In this document: piece by piece, positions 58,906 to 64,000 of the stretch
Numbering within the stretch: position 1 is the stretch's first letter
Layout: each line of letters opens with the position of its first letter
NCBI RefSeq assembly: GCF_032362555.1
Contig: NC_083512.1
Coordinates: 6,064,001 to 6,128,000 of the forward strand
Reading direction: 5' to 3'
DNA length: 64,000 nucleotides
Origin: Amyelois transitella
Taxonomy: Eukaryota > Arthropoda > Insecta > Lepidoptera > Pyralidae
Position numbers and translations under genes: made by a program
Notes under the pieces: model-generated
What the model was told of the DNA's origin: nothing
The model's database searches: none
The model's input: only the letters and a program-made list of their open reading frames with translations

Positions 58906-61438
58906 TTTACTTTTTACTTACAACTTCAGCACAAAATGTGAGGTGCAAATAAATTTGGAACTGGTTTATTTCTAAACACCAAGTTCATATGCTATGTAGG
59001 AAAATAAGCTTTAATTTTGTACCTACTATATTTTAATTTGCTCCTTGCAGCTTTACAACCTACAAGAAACTTAATTATGGCAAAAAATCCTAAAGTTACT
59101 CTGTCTGTTGAAACCATGACACTTTCAAGCCTCAACCAATTTCAAACAGAGATAGAGTTCACTCTAAGGAAGACAAGGCTTTGGGAAAATAGGGTAGAAG
59201 GGGTTGATAGAGGCAATGTATGTTTGTATGGAAATTTGATGCAGACAAAGTCACAGGCAAAAGCTAGTATGCATCTTTTTCATCACATCATAATAAAAAT
59301 AGTATTTAAACTGTAACCAAGTTCTGTGCAACTTGCTAAAATATTTGATTTTAAGTTAACTATAATATGCATATCTCATTCATCCACGAGAGATAATTTT
59401 AGCTAGGTAGTTATAAAGGAACATTGTCATCAGGCAATCAGTACCTAATGCAAGGGTTTTATTTATTTATTGATCTTTGATAAAAAAAACATGACATTTT
59501 ATGAAATACCTAATAAAGGTGGTCAATTTCATTCTAAAGTTCCAACTAAACCAAATGAATAGAAATGCTAGTACTAGCTACTATAATAAACGCTATTTAT
59601 TGTCGACGAATTTACCAAAATTAAAATTAAGACCTGAATGTAAAAATTCTATTGTAAGCTTAGTTATTATTATGCATTGAAGGTTTTATGAATAAAAAGG
59701 ACATAAGAGATACATGGAAATAACGAACATACCTATATTATTTTACAATTTATGACGCTCTAACAATAAAAAAATAGTAATGATTCACTGTTTACCTACT
59801 TACTGCCAATCAAGAAATTCCACTGAACACAAACTCGATTTCCCTCACAAAAGTGGAGTATAACCACAATACAAAATAATAAAAGTCGGTTTAGATTTTT
59901 ATTTCTTACGAATCACTGAAATCACTCCTCACAATCCAATTTTATAATTTCGGATCGTCTTCACGAATGAAATAGGTATACAAAATACAAATTGTCAGTC
60001 AGAGACAGATAGGGATGACGATCTGACCTCGATTAATCGCATAATCGATTATTTATGAACAAAGTCGATTTTTAAAATCGATAAATTGGAATCAAATTGG
60101 AAAATAAAAATCGAGCGAATCGTTTTTTCTTTAAAAATCGTAATTCGATTTTTTTATAACTATTAAATTATTTACAATTACTTAAATGTATCCATAATGT
60201 TACGTTGTTGCCAATAATTTGCGAAAATGTGGCTTTGAAAGTTTATAATTTCGTATAAAGTTTATAAACTTACGGTTCTTGTTAATTTCAGGTGACATTT
60301 ACATAACATACTAAAACTTCACATTATTAATGATGGCCACTGTGAGTGTGAAGTTCACGTCACTGTGTTCGTATTAGTCAAAGTCAATTCCATATCGTCA
60401 ATGTTGTTAGGTCAGACAATTTTTTTGCTGTGGTGGCAGTTATTATTCATATAATTTGGTTTGCTGTAGAGAAGACGATTCGTACCGAAAAAGAAATTGA
60501 TTCGAATCGTAAGCGGATGAAGCGAATCACAACAAAATCGAAATCTAAAAGATGGATTTCTTCAAAATAGTTATTTTTATTCAAGTTTACATTCATAATG
60601 TAATATTAAATCCATTTTATGAAAAACAAGATAGATAACTTAAAAACTGATCGCTTACCAGTAAAATCAATTTTCTTTTTAGTTCAGGGAATTCGATAAT
60701 ATCAATAATTTATTAAATGCTTGTGCATTTTTGACATGATGTTGACATAATAGGTATTTATAGTGTGTACATATCTTATTTTATCTTTATTCGTGTTATT
60801 AATGTAGACATTGAGCATTCGTCCACGATTTAGATTCAAAAGATCTATATTTGTAAAAAGACGTCCGGTGAAAATGCTGCAGTGTAGTTTGTTCCGTCGC
60901 TTTTTCTACACATGACTTTTGGAAGCGGTAGTAGTTATAATTTGATTGAAGTGATGTGATTTCAATAAGTGATACCTTGTATCCAATTTTGAAAATAGAT
61001 CTATTCTATTCATTTTATGTATTACCATATCAAAATCAGATCAGGTATGACAGTCATTTATTTTCAAAATGTATTAATTAAATGGAAAAGCTACAAATAC
61101 TTCATAGAGTCTGGCTACCGAAAGATGACACTGGTTTTTAACCTAGGTTGTTGATCTGTCAAACAGAAAAATATTTCTGCGGTTTGTGAGATTTATTGTT
61201 GAAATCATATCTAAAACCCTAAAAAGCTACTTGCGGAGAGTTCTCTTTACTATGATTAATAAATTTGATAAGAAAAAATCGAAAGATATGTGATTTTTTA
61301 TCAAAAACAAGAGTGTTTAGGTACGTATACTGAGTGCATTGGTTAGTATGAGGCGGACATGTTGATACTTTTTTTTGCGCATTATTATGATTAGCAAATG
61401 GTAATACGACAATGTGTCTAATATGTATTCTTTTGCAG

Positions 61439-61551
61439 GTAACATGGATGATAGGAATAAGGAAGTCATAGAAACGATAAAAGCATCCATTAACAAATTG
61501 AATGATCTCTTCGAAAAAGAACACATAATAGGTATTCTTGTGATAAATATC
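61439..61551 (+). other. Exon-like open stretch upstream of the coiled-coil protein gene
   Basis: After TATTCTTTTGCAG comes a frame with MDDRNKEVIETIKASINKLN and DLFEKEHII, ending ATAATAG|GTATTC. It is bounded by acceptor- and donor-like sites and has helix-like composition unlike the surroundings. It could be a 5' exon of a neighbouring transcript or a captured piece inside the TAGGGATG-ended element. No family was recognised. Confidence 0.3.
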
Positions 61552-61740
61552 AAGTATTTAGACTATATTTCCAACTACAACACGAGTTGCCATATGTTGA
61601 TTTTTTAAATTTGCCGCTTTTTTCAGTCTCATCTTTCGTTACCCAGACTCTATCTAAACAAAAATTCATACAATAAGTCTATGTGCTTTGTCAATAGTTA
61701 GCCAATAGTTTCCTAAAGACAGGTTACTATTCCACAAGAA

Positions 61741-61794
61741 GAATAGAATGGTCCTATTCTTTTCCTATTGGATCCGAGAACCACACGGCACACA
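61741..61794 (-). repeat. ATGT-tailed retroposon, 5' fragment
   Basis: The reverse strand reads GTGTGCCGTGTGGTTCTCGG and GGAAAAGAATAGGACCATTC, the head of the family. The body and tail are absent. Confidence 0.6.
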
Positions 61795-61890
61795 TATAAT
61801 AAGTAAACTTAAAAAAAAAATTACGATAAAAATCGATTCTTGATTCTTCGATTTAAGATCGCCATCCCTAGTTTGCTGAAGTGAATGAAT

Positions 61891-62361
61891 TAGGGATAAC
61901 GATTCTTTCCAAAAAGGTCTATTTTTAAATCGTTCCGAATCGTTGACGGATGTATCGATTAACAAAAAAATCGAAATCTAAAAGATATAATTCCGAAATA
62001 AATACATTTTATGATAAAGAAGATAAAAAGCATTATAACTGGTCTCTCACCAGTGAAATCAGTTTTTTTTTTGATTTGATCAGGAAATTCGCTAATAACA
62101 ATAATTTTATTACCATATCAGAGTCAGATCAGGCACAAAATAAGGATTTTCTTTTCAAAATGTATTTTTTAATTGCATGATAAAGTTAAAGCTTCCAATG
62201 CTTTTTAAATAAATTTAAAAAAAATCGAATTACGATTTTCAAAGGTAAAGTATCAATTCCCTGGATCGTTTCAGTATTGCATATCGATTTAAAAATCGAA
62301 ATTTCTTTCCCAAACAAAAAAAATCGATTATCGATTAATTGATCTCAGATCATCATCCCTA
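61891..62361. mobile_element. Small hAT-like element with 8-bp target duplication
   Basis: It starts TAGGGATAACGATT and ends in CATCATCCCTA; GAATGAAT flanks it at 61883-61890 and 62362-62369. The interior is rich in AATCGATT-type motifs. It sits 75 bp upstream of the start codon of the coiled-coil protein gene. Confidence 0.75.
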
Positions 62362-62436
62362 GAATGAATTGAAAGAAAAATTGAGAGAAAGAAAGAAATA
62401 CACACTTTACTGATTTTATCCAATTTTTAATTTAAA

Positions 62437-64000
62437 ATGGATTCGTCTATTGTCAGTTTTACCAATGATGCCACATTCCAAAGTACATTGAAAGGAGACC
62501 ATAACAATGTCAGTGTTCATGAATTAGCACTTCACGCTATGAGGGATCGCTGTTTGCTGCTACAAAAAAGAATCAACGCATTAGAAAGTGATAATATGCG
62601 TTTAAAGCTAGATTATACGAAGGCTACAGAGACCAAGCCTTACATTCCTTTGCAAGAAGATGAAAAGTCTGCCCTGTTACAGAAAATAGCCGAACTAAAT
62701 CGACAAAAATCGCAATTAATGCATCATGTTTTTATGGTTTCATGTGAGAATAAAAATTTGTGGACCAAAATTTCATCTAATAAAATTAATAACAAAGATT
62801 ACAACAAGCAACCTTTGTTACGCACTGAGACATACATTCATAGTACTCCGAAAAGTAGTGCTAACTATCAAGAAAAATATTCAGAGTCCAGCTTAGAAGA
62901 AATTTCATTAAAGCTAATCAATAGTTATATTGAAGAAAAATCTCAGCTGGTGAAGCAGTATGAACAATTGACACAACTTCAAAATGAAGACGATCAATTT
63001 TTGAATGTGGACTCAATCGGTTTTAATTACATTGAAGACCCAGCTATGAATTCCCTAAAAGAAATTCATATCCAAACAGAAAAACTACTCAATCTAAAGA
63101 AAGAAGTTGCTCAACAGGAATCTGATCTTAAATTAGTTATTTCTAAAATTGAAGAGTTCTTGAAAGGTTAGTTTAAGTTGTAATGTTAAATTGCCATAGT
63201 AGGGGAATTACCAAATGATAAATACTTTTCCATTAAATGTTATATTTGAAATAATTATAAAATCAATGTATCAAGTGGACACTGTTGCATGAAACACAAT
63301 AGCTGAGGATAGTTGCCAGGTATATAATGTACAAGGGTACAAGTAATGGCTGATAGAGATCTGTGTTTGGTCAAACATTTGGGTAAAAAGCTGGACACCC
63401 TGAAATGAGATTAATTTCATTGGGTGTTGTTGGAGTACTTACTTGCTTGTAGATAAGGTAATTATTTAGGTCAAGCATGAGTGTTGCAATCAAATTTTGT
63501 GTTCAATTTAAAATTTGATTAGTGGGATCCCTGGCAACTTTAAGCTAAAGATGCAAAGAGAGGGATAAAAGGTGACTACGAATATTAATTACCAACTCTA
63601 CTGCTGTGCTGATATAATTTTGAACAATTTTGGTAGACTAGAGATCTCTCTAGTCTGTCTCATTTTAAGTTTTCATAATCTTATGAAAACTTAAAATGAG
63701 GCAGACTATTTACCTATAATTATTTATTAATCTATCATTTATTGTAACCTTTTTTCAGATGGTTATAAATGTTCTACATGTGTAACAAGAAATAATGCGA
63801 AAATAATTTCATCAGAACACAAAGAAATAGAAACTAGTGATAGCTTAGCCAATTGGGCAACTCCAGTGGAATCTACCAATTATAATTACAATGATTTAAA
63901 CTCATCAGCTTTCAAGAAAAACCAGGATGAAAACAATGTCAAAGAAGACACTGTTGATAAAATATGTCCTATGTGTGGCCAACAATTCCCAAGAAATGTA
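62437..64000 (+). CDS. Coiled-coil adaptor protein, Spindle-F-like, 5' part (runs off the window)
   Basis: Exon 1 (62437-63166) starts MDSSIVSFTNDATF, with an in-frame TAA nine bases upstream, and ends TTGAAAG|GTTAGT. Exon 2 follows CCTTTTTTCAG at 63759 and is open to the window end, giving 324 residues so far. The N-terminal part is a coiled coil (LALHAMRDRCLLLQKRINAL, then ESDNMRLK), and a second helical stretch precedes the intron. Exon 2 has a CSTC pair and ends in KICPMCGQQFP, the start of a CPxC zinc finger like the UBZ1 fingers of TAX1BP1/CALCOCO. An N-terminal coiled coil with a single C-terminal finger, and expected size, fit Drosophila Spindle-F, the IKK-epsilon partner in oocyte and bristle polarity. 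The homology is inferred from layout and wording, not from an alignment. Confidence 0.6.
63651..63708. repeat. Foldback in the intron of the coiled-coil protein gene
   Basis: Two 28-nt arms (TAGTCTGTCTCATTTTAAGT... and its reverse complement) are separated by 2 nt, with one mismatch. It would form a long hairpin in the pre-mRNA, 50 nt before the exon 2 acceptor. Confidence 0.85.

Larger units (their letters stand above)
54003..60013. other. Intergenic region upstream of draper
   Basis: Repeat-rich: a LINE fragment, SINE copies and THAP transposon copy B, listed separately. The draper promoter should lie just above 54002, perhaps with a 5' non-coding exon, but no core element is obvious. Open frames such as 57361-57567 and 59017-59316 lack support. 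Confidence 0.5.
60014..61870. mobile_element. Longer relative of the TAGGGATG-ended element, probably composite
   Basis: The left end TAGGGATGACGATC and the right end GATCGCCATCCCTA are inverted repeats related to those of 61891-62361. The parts 60477-60740 and 61021-61104 align with the interior of the smaller element. No target duplication is seen at the outer ends, so this may be two broken copies or a copy with insertions. An exon-like stretch lies inside. Confidence 0.5.

Noticed and set aside
58637..59316. Open frames of 83 and 99 codons upstream of the coiled-coil gene
   Set aside because: The first is a T-rich repeat region, the second lacks start context, splice sites and recognisable content.
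1..64000. CRISPR arrays, bacterial operons, rRNA genes
   Set aside because: Looked for and not seen; the window is insect nuclear DNA.

Overview
The window is AT-rich nuclear DNA of an insect, almost certainly a moth or butterfly. Genes are split into many short exons with GT/AG introns. The interspersed repeats are of lepidopteran type: Lep1-like Helitron ends that start TCTATACT and finish CTAGT, tRNA-headed SINEs, short retroposons with ATGT tails, THAP-domain DNA transposon copies and hAT-type elements. The species cannot be named from the sequence alone.

Left part (1-29820, + strand): the 3' portion of a nicotinic acetylcholine receptor alpha subunit gene of the insect alpha4 type. Nine consecutive coding exons (8369-29820) join without a frame break into 510 residues, from the ligand-binding domain to TM4 and the stop. 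The exon carrying the Cys-loop is present twice (12088-12268 and 12324-12504), equal in length and phase, as expected for the alternative exon 4/4' of this gene. The signal-peptide and first exons are not seen and should lie upstream. A small two-exon gene for a secreted 70-residue protein (10832-11117) lies inside one receptor intron on the same strand.

Middle part: a two-exon gene (32819-33957, - strand) encodes a 354-residue secreted acidic protein that I do not recognise. Next comes a complete draper/MEGF10-type phagocytic receptor gene on the - strand. Its 18 coding exons (37261-54002) join without a frame break into 1033 residues: signal peptide, EMI domain, EGF-like modules, one membrane segment, and a tail with an NPxY motif and ITAM-type tyrosines. 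Intron 1 of draper holds a 5'-truncated LINE flanked by a 9-bp target duplication. Intron 10 holds a possible three-exon gene on the opposite strand (42228-42799).

Right part (54003-64000): repeat-rich intergenic DNA, then the 5' part of a coiled-coil protein gene (62437 to the window end, + strand). A CPxC zinc-finger start at its C-terminal end makes it look like Spindle-F/TAX1BP1-class adaptors.

No single new biochemical system is evident. The most notable observations are two unannotated nested small genes, a paired loss of two disulfide-partner cysteines in one Draper EGF module, a retroposon inserted at a draper splice donor whose target duplication lies in the donor, a 3' tail shared between a LINE and a short retroposon, and a decayed duplicate of a receptor exon.
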